Assembly (NCBI RefSeq): GCF_963691685.1 | Contig: NZ_OY829290.1 | Location: 1,364,001 to 1,428,000 of the forward strand | Origin: Thalassovita sp. | GTDB lineage: Bacteria > Pseudomonadota > Alphaproteobacteria > Rhodobacterales > Rhodobacteraceae | DNA length: 64,000 bases | Reading direction: 5' to 3' | Shown: positions 16,590 through 26,145 of the stretch, one piece after another | Numbering within the stretch: position 1 is the stretch's first letter | Layout of the letters: each line of letters starts with the position of its first letter | The notes under the pieces: generated by a model | The model's database searches: none | What the model saw: only the letters and a program-made list of their open reading frames with translations | What the model was told of the DNA's origin: nothing | Position numbers and translations under genes: made by a program

Positions 16590-17588
16590 CTATTCCAACC
16601 GCTTAGCTCTTTCGGCAACCTTCTGAACCATCGAAACAGTAGCTCCGCCCGCCTGCCGTATCCCGGCCCCCGCAATCTCAGCATTTGACCTGGTCCCAAA
16701 CCGTGCCCGCGCCCGGGATCCCTTGGTGCCGATCAATCCCTTGGCGAACCCGCCGGGGCCGGGAATGCTCGGCGGTCCAGCCATCATGAAATTGCCTGAG
16801 ATAGAGCGCACGATCAGCGGGGTGGCGATGATCATGCCGCCTGCGAGAAACATCATCATGAAGAAGGGCACCAGCGCGCCGATGTTGCTGGCTCCGGAGG
16901 GATCTCCGAGCTCGGTCATGAGCGAGCGCGACATGCCGACAACGGTGGAAAACACGCCCGCGATCACGAGGGGGTAGAGCGCGTAGGATACTGTGCTGGA
17001 CAGCCAACGGTGGAAATAGTCCTTGCTGACATCGAACAGCGACAGCGCGATCATGATGGGGGCGATGCCGATCATGAAGGCCAGCATGATCTTGGCGAAG
17101 ATCAGGACAAGGCCGCAGAGCGCGCCGATCACGCCGAGGAGGAACGCGCCGATCGCGCCGATCAGGGCACCGGCCATCCAATGCATGTTGTCACCGGCCG
17201 CGTTCAGGTAGTCGCCAAATTCCTCGATGAGATCGTCGAAGGCTTCGGCAAAGTAAGATGCACCTGCACCGCCGCCGCCAAGCCCGGCCACCATGCCGCC
17301 CGCGAGTTGGTCGAGCCCATCGATCAGGGCGCTGGCCACACCGTTGAATTGGACCCAGTTCATGGCAAACACCGAGATGAGCATGAGTTTGAGCGCGAAC
17401 CAGAAGGCGGTCCGCCCGTCCATGGATTTGTACTGAAACACCATGTTGAGGAAGACGCCGATCACGGCGAGCGTCGAAGCCACGGCAATGACGCCGCCAA
17501 GCTGACCCGCGACGTTGCCAAAGGTGGTTTGAGCCGCGTCTTCCAGAAAGCTGTCGGTTGTTTCTACCATCCAGGTGACGACGCCCAT
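16590..17588 (-). CDS. virB6: VirB6/TrbL inner-membrane channel protein
   Basis: This 332-residue protein has at least six hydrophobic segments, a Gly/Ala-rich loop (LGGGGAGASYF) and a basic C-terminus, as in VirB6/TrbL proteins. It forms part of the inner-membrane channel of the type IV secretion system. It is the last gene of the minus-strand virB operon, separated from virB11 by a small DUF4177-like gene. A 126-bp gap (16464-16589) separates it from the convergent HEPN-like gene. Confidence 0.85.
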   Translation of the reverse strand: MGVVTWMVETTDSFLEDAAQTTFGNVAGQLGGVIAVASTLAVIGVFLNMVFQYKSMDGRTAFWFALKLMLISVFAMNWVQFNGVASALIDGLDQLAGGMVAGLGGGGAGASYFAEAFDDLIEEFGDYLNAAGDNMHWMAGALIGAIGAFLLGVIGALCGLVLIFAKIMLAFMIGIAPIMIALSLFDVSKDYFHRWLSSTVSYALYPLVIAGVFSTVVGMSRSLMTELGDPSGASNIGALVPFFMMMFLAGGMIIATPLIVRSISGNFMMAGPPSIPGPGGFAKGLIGTKGSRARARFGTRSNAEIAGAGIRQAGGATVSMVQKVAERAKRLE

Positions 17589-17608
17589 CGGATCTTCCTC
17601 GGTCTGCT

Positions 17609-17785
17609 TTAGGCGCTCGCGCTGGTGCGACGTTTCATGAAGGCCTTCAGAATATGTTCGCCGTCGAAATCCGGTACCACTGAGACCAGCTCCCAGCCAT
17701 CCTGACCAAGGGCCGTCAGCTGCGATTCGATCTTCGGAGGCTTTGTCTTGGCGGTGTTGATCTGTTCAATCTTGTATTCAAACAT
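17609..17785 (-). CDS. DUF4177-like small protein
   Basis: This 58-residue protein has the pattern FEYKIEQI...LTALGQDGWELVSVVPDFDGEHILKAFMKR, typical of DUF4177 proteins (GWELV core). The start at 17785 overlaps the virB11 end by 8 bp, so it is translated with the secretion genes. Its function is unknown; it is an unusual insert between virB11 and virB6. Confidence 0.7.
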   Translation of the reverse strand: MFEYKIEQINTAKTKPPKIESQLTALGQDGWELVSVVPDFDGEHILKAFMKRRTSASA

Positions 17786-18773
17786 GGGCTGTTTCCTTTG
17801 AATGGGCCGGATCAATCGGCAGGTAGAATTCGGTAATGCCGCGCGCGCCTTCATGGCGACCGGCCTGGATGATCACATCGATCGAGCGGGTGATGTAGTC
17901 GTTCATGTCCTGGTAGGTCATAGGCACGTCGGTTTTCAGGGCGGCGATGGCGAGGCGCTGCACGGCCAGCTGAGGCGTTTCAGCGTGCAGCGTGGTGAGT
18001 GAGCCACCATGGCCGGTGTTAATGGCCTCAAGGAAGGTCATGGCCTCCTTGCCGCGTACTTCGCCTAAGACAATCCGGTCCGGCCGCATGCGCAGGGTGG
18101 AAGTCAGCAGAACATCAGCGCTGCGGATGGCTTCGTCCCTGTCAGACATCAGCGTGACGACATTTGGCTGCGTCGGTCGCAGTTCAGCGGCCTCTTCGAT
18201 CGTGATGATGCGCTCGTCAGCGGGCACGAAGGAGAGGATCTTGCGCGCCGTGACGGTCTTGCCGGTCGAAGTCCCGCCGGAAACGATCATGTTGAGCTTG
18301 TGGGTGACGCAAAACTTGATCGCGGCGTCGATGTCGCCGGTGGCCACGACATCTCGCAGCTCGGCATTGCGCTTGCGTCGTGCGCCCTCGTTGCTGCGCT
18401 CTTTGCCGAAAAGATATGATAGCTTGATCTGATCCAGTGGCAGGTCCGCAAAGAAGCGCAGTGAAATCGCGTAACCGCCATCAACGGCGGGGGGCTGGAT
18501 GACTTGCGCCCGGATTGGGCGGTCTCGGTAGGTAATGCTGACCGAGACGATGGGTTTCGTTCGGCTGAGCGTGGTGTTCGCGGCGGAAGCAATCTGATTG
18601 CCAAGGTCTTTGATCTCGTTCGGTGACAGCCGTCGATTGACGCATCGCATAAAGTGATCCCGCTGAAACTCCGCCCACAGCGTGCCATCAGGATTGATGC
18701 AAAGCTCGATCAGCCTTGGGTCACGCGCCTCGGGGATTTTGTCCATCGAGCTTTGCAGATAGCTGGCCGCCAT
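17778..18773 (-). CDS. virB11: VirB11 secretion ATPase
   Basis: This 331-residue hexameric traffic ATPase has Walker A GGTSTGKTVTARK near residue 167, an Asp box and Walker B region (MRPDRIVLGEVRGKEAM), and a His box (GHGGSLTTLHA). VirB11 powers pilus biogenesis and substrate transfer with VirB4 and VirD4. It begins 2 bp after the virB10 stop and ends inside the DUF4177-like gene start. Confidence 0.93.
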   Translation of the reverse strand: MAASYLQSSMDKIPEARDPRLIELCINPDGTLWAEFQRDHFMRCVNRRLSPNEIKDLGNQIASAANTTLSRTKPIVSVSITYRDRPIRAQVIQPPAVDGGYAISLRFFADLPLDQIKLSYLFGKERSNEGARRKRNAELRDVVATGDIDAAIKFCVTHKLNMIVSGGTSTGKTVTARKILSFVPADERIITIEEAAELRPTQPNVVTLMSDRDEAIRSADVLLTSTLRMRPDRIVLGEVRGKEAMTFLEAINTGHGGSLTTLHAETPQLAVQRLAIAALKTDVPMTYQDMNDYITRSIDVIIQAGRHEGARGITEFYLPIDPAHSKETAHV

Positions 18774-18775
18774 GA

Positions 18776-20089
18776 TCAGAAGATCTCCAGATCGCGATCG
18801 ACCATCACGGTGACGCGGGCACCTTGATCGACATAGATCACGGGAGAGACGGAGAGATATTCGCCGATCACGCTTTGCGCGCTGTTCTGAAGGTCTTCGC
18901 CAATGCCCTCGAGCACATCAGAGGTGATCGCGTCTGATGTGTTTTGGGCGGCCACGGCGGGCAAGGCTCCGATCAGCGATATCAGGGCCGCTGACCCGAA
19001 CCGCGTGCCAAAACGGCTATCGACAAAGCCAGTTGTGCCGGAGCGGCCCAGTTCATCACCACCGAAAGCGCTGATTTCGACGGTCTGGTTGCTGGGCAGA
19101 ATGATCCGATCCCAGGCGATCGTCACGCGCCGCTGCGCTATGTCGAGGCCGGATTGATACCGCCCGATCAGACGCGCGCCGCGCGGGATCAGAACCCGTG
19201 AGCCGTCATAGGCATGGACATCTTCTGATACCATCGCGCGGACCTGACCGGCAAGCGAGCTTTCGATTGCGGTTTCCAGCACGGCCTGGATCATTGTGCC
19301 CTGAACGACGGTGTTTGACGGGTTCACGATCAACTGGGCTTGCGTCACGTCTGCGGGTTCAGCGCCATTGCGGACAAAGTCTGTGTCGCCATCAAGCCGC
19401 CGCTGCTGCGCGGCGGTTTCGTTGTTGCCGCCTCCAGTGCCGCCAAAGGCGATGATTGGGCTGGCGATACGGGCTTGGAGTTCCTCAAGTTCGGCTTGCC
19501 GCCGCCGCTCGAGCTCTTGAAGACGCAGTTCCTCGGCCGTGGGGCCGGTTGGTGTAGGCGTGCGCGGTGTTTCCAGGCGTGCGAGCTCAAGATCGTTCTG
19601 CAGTCGCTGGATTTGTCGGGCACGTTCTTCCAACTCTTCGCGCAGAGCGGCTTGCGTTGCTGCCGCTTCGCTGCGCAGGGCATCGATCTCTGCGCCCAAG
19701 GTATCCAGTGCCTCGAGGTCGACAGTTGGCGCTTCAAGTGCAGGTGCGTTGTGCAGGGCTTCAAGCTCTTCCCGCATAGCTTCCATTTGGGCGCGCAGCT
19801 CTTCTGTGTCGCTGGCCGGTTCCGGCTCTGGCGGTGGGGATGTGTAAATAGGTGCAGGCGTGGGCTCGAGCGCACCAAAGCCCGGTCCGGCCGCTTGGAA
19901 CTCATCAGGGGACGCGGTTTCCAGGCTGTCGGGTTCAGAGCTGCCAGAGAACAGCAGCAAGAGGCCACCAAGGGCCGCGATTGCCCCGATGCCTAGGGTG
20001 ATAGCGAAAAATGACGGTCGCGATTTTCGGTTTTGTGGTTTTCCTTCAAGTGCTTCGAGGCGTTTCTTGAGATTTGCTGTTTCACTCAT
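18776..20089 (-). CDS. virB10: VirB10 channel scaffold
   Basis: This 437-residue protein has a short cytoplasmic N-terminus, one transmembrane helix near residues 25-48 (FAITLGIGAIAALGGLLLLF), a proline-rich and then coiled-coil periplasmic stretch (about 60-200), and a C-terminal TrbI/VirB10 beta-barrel domain (VQGTMIQAVLETAI...RVLIPRGARLIGRYQSG...). VirB10 spans both membranes and links the energy subunits to the outer pore. It overlaps virB9 by 8 bp. Confidence 0.93.
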   Translation of the reverse strand: MSETANLKKRLEALEGKPQNRKSRPSFFAITLGIGAIAALGGLLLLFSGSSEPDSLETASPDEFQAAGPGFGALEPTPAPIYTSPPPEPEPASDTEELRAQMEAMREELEALHNAPALEAPTVDLEALDTLGAEIDALRSEAAATQAALREELEERARQIQRLQNDLELARLETPRTPTPTGPTAEELRLQELERRRQAELEELQARIASPIIAFGGTGGGNNETAAQQRRLDGDTDFVRNGAEPADVTQAQLIVNPSNTVVQGTMIQAVLETAIESSLAGQVRAMVSEDVHAYDGSRVLIPRGARLIGRYQSGLDIAQRRVTIAWDRIILPSNQTVEISAFGGDELGRSGTTGFVDSRFGTRFGSAALISLIGALPAVAAQNTSDAITSDVLEGIGEDLQNSAQSVIGEYLSVSPVIYVDQGARVTVMVDRDLEIF

Positions 20090-20777
20090 TCTGATTTGCC
20101 TCGCTCATCTCTTGGACGCAGATCTCGTCCTCGCCAAGCCTGAGAACCCATCGATCGCTGACACCTGACACGCGGATCACGCCATCCGGTCGCGCGAGCG
20201 CATTCACGCTGCGCTCATTGCCGTTTGACCAACGAAAAATCGCGGGCAACGGCGCACTCGCTGCAAAGCGGAAGTAGGTGAATGCGCCGTCATCCCAGAT
20301 TTCCCGTGGGGTGATCTCAGATCGTGCGCTGACGCCATAGGCATGGTTTGCAGGTTGGCTTGCCGCCACTCGGGATTGATGGGGAGCGGACTCAGGATAG
20401 GTGAAACGGATAACGTAAAAGGTCGGCGAGCTCGCCTCAGTGACGTTGAAATAATAGCTGCGCCGGTTGGTGTAGACGGTGATGTTGGTATGCGCGCCGC
20501 GCGTGACGGGCTTGATCGCAAAGGCCTGGCCACCAGGCACGCCGTCCAGAAGGAAGCCCTCGGTATCGCCCGCAATGATCGAGCGGATGGTCTCGCCTTG
20601 GCCGAATTCAATGCTGGTCACATGGGTCAGGCTGGTGCGGATGCGGTAGACCTGTCCATCCTGATAGGTGGCCAGCCGGACGCGTGCATCATAGGGGCCT
20701 TGGCGCGGCTGGGTTTCTGCATAGGCGGTGCCAGCAAACGGAATTAGGAAGGCGAGGATCAGGAACAGGCGGCGCAT
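20082..20777 (-). CDS. virB9: VirB9 outer-membrane pore component
   Basis: This 231-residue protein has a signal peptide (MRRLFLILAFLIPFAGTAYA) and the VirB9/CagX pattern: an N-terminal domain with GQVYRIRTSLTHVTSIEFGQGE, and a C-terminal beta domain with DGAFTYFRFA and a YRVSG-like end (VIRVSGVSDRWVLRLGED). It forms the periplasmic and outer-membrane core with VirB10 and VirB7. It is spaced 3 bp after virB8. Confidence 0.9.
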   Translation of the reverse strand: MRRLFLILAFLIPFAGTAYAETQPRQGPYDARVRLATYQDGQVYRIRTSLTHVTSIEFGQGETIRSIIAGDTEGFLLDGVPGGQAFAIKPVTRGAHTNITVYTNRRSYYFNVTEASSPTFYVIRFTYPESAPHQSRVAASQPANHAYGVSARSEITPREIWDDGAFTYFRFAASAPLPAIFRWSNGNERSVNALARPDGVIRVSGVSDRWVLRLGEDEICVQEMSEANQNE

Positions 20778-20780
20778 TGG

Positions 20781-21431
20781 TTACTCCAGACGATCCGAGC
20801 GGATCGCATATTCGGTGACGGTGAAGCCGAAGGGGTTCTGCCAGACATCGTCGATCGACCGGCTGTTCTCGGGTCGGAACTCAAACATCAGCGTTGCGGT
20901 GAAGAGCCCGTTTTGACTGCCGCGCGGCGAATTCAGCCGCTTGCGCAGGCGCACTTGGGCACGATTAGCACTGATGTGCGTGATCGAAAGAACCTCGACG
21001 TCAAGGCGCGCATCTGTGCCGTAGCTGTCGGGCGGGTAGGCCTCATGGCCACTGGTCCAAAGCGCGCGCAGCCCTGCGGCGGCCGCGCCGTCCGACTGGT
21101 CCAGGACCCGCCGCACCCGCACGTCATTGTCGAGCTGATTGTAGGTCTCTCGATCAATGACATAGCGGTAGACCTGTGCCTCGATGATAGCGGGGCGTTC
21201 CGTGAGTGAGACCGCTTCAACCACGGCATTGGGGAGGGCCATGCCGGTTTCGCTATCAAAGGGCACGATCATGGGGGGCGGGTCCACGTCGAGCAGGGCG
21301 ACAAGAGCAGCGGCCAGGCAACCTGCCATGCCAAACGCCATGCCTGTCAGCCCCAGTTTCTGCCACATGAGCTCGCGTCGTCGAGCACCGTAGACGAGCT
21401 CTTCTTCGATGATTTCTGCCTCGCTGTTCAT
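20781..21431 (-). CDS. virB8: VirB8 inner-membrane assembly factor
   Basis: This 216-residue bitopic protein has a cytoplasmic N-terminus, one transmembrane helix near residues 25-45 (LGLTGMAFGMAGCLAAALVAL), and a periplasmic NTF2-like VirB8 domain (RYVIDRETYNQLDNDVRVRRVLDQS..., late FTATLMFEF and FGFTVTEYAIR). It nucleates assembly of the secretion complex. The start at 21431 is 5 bp after the virB5 stop and gives a normal-length protein; a longer frame exists but would overlap virB5. Confidence 0.88.
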   Translation of the reverse strand: MNSEAEIIEEELVYGARRRELMWQKLGLTGMAFGMAGCLAAALVALLDVDPPPMIVPFDSETGMALPNAVVEAVSLTERPAIIEAQVYRYVIDRETYNQLDNDVRVRRVLDQSDGAAAAGLRALWTSGHEAYPPDSYGTDARLDVEVLSITHISANRAQVRLRKRLNSPRGSQNGLFTATLMFEFRPENSRSIDDVWQNPFGFTVTEYAIRSDRLE

Positions 21432-21435
21432 GGGA

Positions 21436-22215
21436 TCAGTCCGCCCGCAGGTCTGGCAGGGTAAAGTCCATGTAGCGGCGCTCTTCGGCCAGCGTGGCGG
21501 CATCCACCACGCCGGATTGGCCCGCGCCGACGGTCTGAATGGCTTCGAGTTCCCACATGCGCGTCATGGCGATTGCCAGCTCAGCCGTGATACGGGTGTT
21601 GTGATCGACGGCTTCCTTGAGCGTTTCCATGTCTGGGATCAATGAGACCAGCTGTTCGACCCGTTCGAGGGATTGCGCGGCCTCTTCATAGCTGTTTTCA
21701 GCGGCTGCCGACATGACGGCCCCGGTGCCTGCCTGACTGGCAATGCGTTCCGCGCCCGGATTGCCACTGCTGGCCATGTCGGACAGGCTGTCTTGGTCAA
21801 AGCCTGCATCTTCCAGGGCTTGTGTCATGCGGCCTTCCATCTGGGGTGCGGCGTTGCCGATCAGGCCGCTGAAATCGCCGCTTTGGATTTGCCGTATGGT
21901 GCCAAGGAGATCTCCGAACTCTTGATCGAGCAGTCCGTCAAGATCACCGCCCATGGCCATCTCGATAATGTCCGTCGCGCCAGTCAGGGCGGCGTAGGTC
22001 TCATTGAGCGTGTCGAGTTGCTGCTGCACCAGGTCGAGCTGTTCGAGAAGCGTGTCGAGCTGGTCTGTCTGAATGCCGAAATCCTCCAGCAATTGCTGGA
22101 GCTGGCGAATTTCCTGCGCGATGTTGCGCGTGTCGACCGTCGGCACGCCTTGAGCAATTGCAGGAGACGCAACCAACAATGCGCAGGTGGCTACGGCAGA
22201 AAGAAAGCGGATCAT
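21436..22215 (-). CDS. virB5: VirB5-like pilus-tip protein
   Basis: This 259-residue protein has a signal peptide (FLSAVATCALLVASPAIAQG) and a coiled-coil N-terminal region (IRQLQQLLEDFGIQTDQLD...), followed by helical segments, as in VirB5/TrbJ proteins, minor pilus components. It lies between virB1 and virB8 as expected. Sequence conservation in this family is low, so the call rests mainly on topology and position. Confidence 0.75.
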   Translation of the reverse strand: MIRFLSAVATCALLVASPAIAQGVPTVDTRNIAQEIRQLQQLLEDFGIQTDQLDTLLEQLDLVQQQLDTLNETYAALTGATDIIEMAMGGDLDGLLDQEFGDLLGTIRQIQSGDFSGLIGNAAPQMEGRMTQALEDAGFDQDSLSDMASSGNPGAERIASQAGTGAVMSAAAENSYEEAAQSLERVEQLVSLIPDMETLKEAVDHNTRITAELAIAMTRMWELEAIQTVGAGQSGVVDAATLAEERRYMDFTLPDLRAD

Positions 22216-23360
22216 CGGGGTGCCTCCAAATCGAATTTCATGAAGTCTTGTTCGCGGGCTTGCGCGGCCGCCATGGCCAGCTCTGCCGCGCTGAGCGGGC
22301 GGGTATGAGCTGCCTTGAGGCGCGTGCGGATCGCGATCAGGCGAGCGAGTTCTGCCCGCGCGTAGGTGTTGAGCGACATGGCCGCGTGAATGTCATGTGT
22401 CTCGCCAATGCGGGTGATGATGTCCTGCACGCGCAGGGCGGCCGCTTGCACCGAGACCAGTGAGTAGTCGCCATAGACACCTGCGCCGAAGGAGGTCAGG
22501 CTCATCGTGGAGTTGGCGAGCAAAACCGGATCAATGGTGCCAAGCGCGTCGACGCCGCCCACGCGGGCAAGGTAGAGATTGTAGCGTTCGGGGATGACCT
22601 GAACGTAGTGCTGGGTCTCGGCAAATGGCGGCACGCCACCGTAGCGCTGCACATTGCCGGGACCGGCGTTGTAGGCGGCCAGCCCGTGAATGATGTTGCC
22701 GTCAAACATGGCCAGCATCTGCGCCAGATAGCGCGCGCCGCCCGTGACCTGAATGTAGGGATTTTCATAGTAGGCTGGATAAATCCCGAGATCCTGCGCC
22801 GTTCCGGGCATGATCTGGGTCAGACCGAATGCACCAACAGGCGAGCGCGCGCCGATGGTGAAGCGGCTTTCCTGCCAGATCAGCGCCTGCAACAGGCAGC
22901 GCCATTGCTTGGGCGACAGACCGGCAGCGCGCACGCCAGATATGTGGTGCGTTTCTTGCGCGGCGCGAATGATCAGCTGTTCGATGGAGCCCGAGGCATC
23001 GCCGAACATCTGGCCCGCGCCGGGGTTTGGGTCGACCGGACCATAGAGCGTCTCTGCAGCGCTTTCAGGTGATGAACCAGCTTCCAAACTCGCGACAAGT
23101 GGGCCGGAATTCCCGCTGGCCAACGTCGTGGCATCGAGGATGTCTTCCAGTGCCTTGAGTTGTTCTTGCTCGAGCTCTTCAAGCTCTTCCTCTTTGGTCA
23201 AACGATCCCGCTGCAGCGCCAGATCTTGTTCGCCCTGCTGCAACACGCGCTCGCGCTGAAAGAACATGCCCGCATCAAATGTGGGCACGCCCTGGGCAAA
23301 GGCCACTGGCGCGGCGAAACAGACCAAGCCCGCAAAGATATGCAGGCGGTGCTTACTCAC
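22212..23360 (-). CDS. virB1: VirB1-type lytic transglycosylase (large)
   Basis: This is an SLT-domain enzyme of about 382 residues. The GTG start at 23360 overlaps the preceding lipoprotein gene by 8 bp and gives a clean signal peptide (HIFAGLVCFAAPVAFAQG). Middle residues are coiled coil (LTKEEELEELEQEQLKALED). The catalytic domain has IWQESRFTIGARSPVGAFGLTQ with the catalytic Glu and the later HGLAAYNAGPGNVQRYGG. It should cut peptidoglycan locally for secretion-system assembly. A second lytic transglycosylase is encoded earlier in the same operon. Confidence 0.88.
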   Translation of the reverse strand: MSKHRLHIFAGLVCFAAPVAFAQGVPTFDAGMFFQRERVLQQGEQDLALQRDRLTKEEELEELEQEQLKALEDILDATTLASGNSGPLVASLEAGSSPESAAETLYGPVDPNPGAGQMFGDASGSIEQLIIRAAQETHHISGVRAAGLSPKQWRCLLQALIWQESRFTIGARSPVGAFGLTQIMPGTAQDLGIYPAYYENPYIQVTGGARYLAQMLAMFDGNIIHGLAAYNAGPGNVQRYGGVPPFAETQHYVQVIPERYNLYLARVGGVDALGTIDPVLLANSTMSLTSFGAGVYGDYSLVSVQAAALRVQDIITRIGETHDIHAAMSLNTYARAELARLIAIRTRLKAAHTRPLSAAELAMAAAQAREQDFMKFDLEAPR

Positions 23361-23511
23361 CCAGGCCACCAATCGGCCCGAGTAGCTCGAAATTGCAGTT
23401 GCTGCGGCTGACCTCTGCAAAAGAGTTGAAGCATTCAGCTTCGGACGGCCGGTATTCCGCGCAGGCTGTCAGGGTCAAAAGGGTGAGGGTCAGTACGCAA
23501 AGCCTACGCAT
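23353..23511 (-). CDS. Small lipoprotein, VirB7-like by position
   Basis: This 52-residue protein has a signal sequence ending in LTLTAC (a lipobox with Cys near residue 16) and two more cysteines. It sits between virB4 and virB1, overlapping both. VirB7 is a short outer-membrane lipoprotein that stabilises VirB9, so this is the best candidate in the operon, although VirB7 is usually encoded nearer virB8/9. The start at 23511 is chosen for the lipoprotein signal. Confidence 0.65.
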   Translation of the reverse strand: MRRLCVLTLTLLTLTACAEYRPSEAECFNSFAEVSRSNCNFELLGPIGGLGE

Positions 23512-25870
23512 CAATCTGTCTCCAAAAATCGGGGTTTTGACGATAATCTGGGCCAACCAGAGCTTCGCCTTTCTCCATGCCACCAAGGATCGTGAGGTAG
23601 GATCCAAGGGCGCTGAGATCAGCGTCGATCACCACCGAACCTTGATCATCGCGCACCAACGCCAGACGGGAGTTGCTGCCGGTGCCGAGCAATACGCTGA
23701 GCTCTTTTTCAGTGAGCCCCAGCATAGTGTAATCGCTGGCCGAGGCGCGGATATTGGGTAGCAGAAGCTGCGTTGGCACAGCCTCCACAATCGTCTTGCC
23801 GGTGCGAGTTTTCTCAAGCTGGCTTGCGTATTGGGTCATCATCACAACGACGGCATTTTGTTTCCGCGCCGTGACCAGCCAGTTGCTGAGCCGGTCGGCA
23901 AAATACGGGTTGTCGAGCGCTTTCCAGGCTTCGTCGATGATGATCAGCGTTGGCTTGCGATCCTCGATGACGCGCTCCACCCGCCTAAACAGGTATGACA
24001 GAACCGCCATGCGCTCTTTCTCGCTTTCACTGTCGAGAATGCCGGTCAGGTCGAACCCGACGACATCGCCCTCGAGCGAAAAACTGTCTTCGACGCTTTG
24101 CCCAAAGATCCAGCCCAAGCGGCCATCAGCGGTCCATTCCTGAATCCGTTCGAACAGATCCCCTTCATCTGCCCCCGCCACAAAGAGGGAGGCCAAATCC
24201 TGCCAGTTGCGAAGGGCGGCATCGCTGGCTCCGGCGTTCTGGCGCACCACTTCCTGAATGCGGTTGATCTGAACCGGGCTCAGGGGCTTGTCGGCGCGAT
24301 GCAGCAACGTGGCCAGCCAATCGGAGAGCCAGGCTTGCCCGCGCCCGTCGATCTCGGTGCGCAGCGGGTTCAGGCCGGTTGCTTCACCCGCCTTGATGGC
24401 GCTGTAGCGGCCGCCATTGGCGCGTACGGCCATTTCCATACCCGCGCGATAGTCGAAGACAAACACGCGCGCGTCGCAGCGACGAGCTTGGGTCATGAGG
24501 AAGGCTGATAACACCGACTTGCCGGACCCAGGACGGCCAAGGATCAAAGTGTGGCCGCCCGTCGGCTCTTTGTTTGGCTGACCCGTTTCATGGTAATTGA
24601 ACAAGAAGCCCGAGCGTTCAGGCGTTGGAAACAGGGTGATTGGCTTGCCCCAAGGCACTTGGTGACCAGGTTTGCCCAGTTGACCGCGATGAAGCGCTGC
24701 GAGGTCGGCAAAGTTGGTGTTGGTGATGGCGGCCTTGCGGCTGCGCATCTGCCCATTGCCCGGATGCTGCGCGAAATAATGGGTGCGCGCTGCAAAGCTC
24801 TCGTTCACCAGATTAACACCTTCGCTGGCCGCGATGTTGCGCACTTCGGCGGCGATGGCTTCCAGCTTTTCTTCGGTCTCGGCGAAGACCGTCACCGTCA
24901 TGTGATGATCGCCAAAGCTCAGCCGTTTGGATTCCAGATCGTCCAGAGCGTCGACCAGTTCTTCGGCGAGGGAAATCGCGCCGTCATCGCTGGCCTTCAT
25001 CAGACGCTGCTGGCGCTTGATCCGGCTGGCCATGATGTTGCTGTTTATGGGCGTTAAGGAATGCGTGACCACCATGTCGACGGGCAGGTTCAGCTCATCG
25101 AACATGGTGCAGCTGGTTTTGGCCGGGTAGGTCTTGATCGCAAAACTGGTGCCAAACCGCTTACCTGCCGTCCCATCGTCGAGCGTAAAGCCTCGCCCCT
25201 GAAACGTGACTCGCGTGTTGGCCACATCTTCGGCAATGATGCCAAAGCGGGATTTTGCGAAGAGCGGTCGCTCATGGCCGATGTTGAGCGCCCCGAGGAA
25301 CCCGAGTAATTCGCCGCATTCAGCGCCGAGCATGCGCGGGTTCATCTCTGAAAAGGATGATCGCAGAAATCCGACGACCTCCTCAAGCTTGCGCAGCTGC
25401 TTGGCTGTCTGGTCTTTCATTTGTGCGATGGAGTCTGAGCGCTTCAGGCGCAGCCGTGCACCGAGGGGCGGACGCTTCAGCACGGTGAGCGTGAGCGTTT
25501 TGTCCCGCAGACCTGCCCTCGCCATGGCCAGCTGCCAGCGGGTATCCAGCGCTTGTGCAAATCCTTCATTTGGCACCGGCGGCAAGACGGTCTCGATCGC
25601 TTTTGAAACCTTGTGGACGTAGAAACTGTACTCCGGCCCAATCTGTGCGATGATCGCTGCGAAGAGCGCGCGGACCTTCTCCAGATGCGCGTCATCGCTG
25701 GTCATGCTGTTGACCCCGTCGAGGCGGATGCACTGGAACAATGCATTGCCGCGCGTGCGGATCGTCACATCATTCACCAGGCTGACATAGGGCAGCATGC
25801 TGGCCATCGGGCGCTCTTTACGCGCCCAGTCTGGCAGCGTTGCAAGATCATCCGAGGGATCACGGAGCAT
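23504..25870 (-). CDS. virB4: VirB4 secretion ATPase
   Basis: This 788-residue protein has the CagE/TrbE/VirB4 N-terminal domain and a C-terminal ATPase domain with Walker A LGRPGSGKSVLSAF near residue 447 and Walker B TLIIIDEAWKALDNP near 645. It energises pilus assembly and substrate transfer on the inner membrane. The start overlaps virB3 by 11 bp. It is the largest gene of the operon and appears intact. Confidence 0.95.
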   Translation of the reverse strand: MLRDPSDDLATLPDWARKERPMASMLPYVSLVNDVTIRTRGNALFQCIRLDGVNSMTSDDAHLEKVRALFAAIIAQIGPEYSFYVHKVSKAIETVLPPVPNEGFAQALDTRWQLAMARAGLRDKTLTLTVLKRPPLGARLRLKRSDSIAQMKDQTAKQLRKLEEVVGFLRSSFSEMNPRMLGAECGELLGFLGALNIGHERPLFAKSRFGIIAEDVANTRVTFQGRGFTLDDGTAGKRFGTSFAIKTYPAKTSCTMFDELNLPVDMVVTHSLTPINSNIMASRIKRQQRLMKASDDGAISLAEELVDALDDLESKRLSFGDHHMTVTVFAETEEKLEAIAAEVRNIAASEGVNLVNESFAARTHYFAQHPGNGQMRSRKAAITNTNFADLAALHRGQLGKPGHQVPWGKPITLFPTPERSGFLFNYHETGQPNKEPTGGHTLILGRPGSGKSVLSAFLMTQARRCDARVFVFDYRAGMEMAVRANGGRYSAIKAGEATGLNPLRTEIDGRGQAWLSDWLATLLHRADKPLSPVQINRIQEVVRQNAGASDAALRNWQDLASLFVAGADEGDLFERIQEWTADGRLGWIFGQSVEDSFSLEGDVVGFDLTGILDSESEKERMAVLSYLFRRVERVIEDRKPTLIIIDEAWKALDNPYFADRLSNWLVTARKQNAVVVMMTQYASQLEKTRTGKTIVEAVPTQLLLPNIRASASDYTMLGLTEKELSVLLGTGSNSRLALVRDDQGSVVIDADLSALGSYLTILGGMEKGEALVGPDYRQNPDFWRQIDA

Positions 25871-26138
25871 AGCTGTCCCCCGAATGGATCTTGCGGTTTG
25901 GGGTGGGCGGCGTCTCCTGCAGCGCTGTTACCATCACCTCAAGAAAGGCAGGATCCCAATCGGCCGCTTTCCACAGCGCGGGATAGGCCAGAGCGGCGAT
26001 GATGATCACCGGCCAGCTCTGAACCCAGAGAAACAGCAATACAAACCCGAAGAGCCAGACCATGGCATACATGATCGGCAAGCCGATGAGCTTTGGCGGC
26101 CGGATTAGACCGAGGAAGAGGCGGGTTTGCGTTGCCAT
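25860..26138 (-). CDS. virB3: VirB3 inner-membrane protein
   Basis: This 92-residue protein has a basic N-terminus (LGLIRPPKLIGLPIMYAMV) and two hydrophobic segments, as in VirB3. It works with VirB4 in pilus assembly. It lies between virB2 and virB4, 7 bp from virB2. Confidence 0.85.
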   Translation of the reverse strand: MATQTRLFLGLIRPPKLIGLPIMYAMVWLFGFVLLFLWVQSWPVIIIAALAYPALWKAADWDPAFLEVMVTALQETPPTPNRKIHSGDSYAP

Positions 26139-26145
26139 GTCGAAT

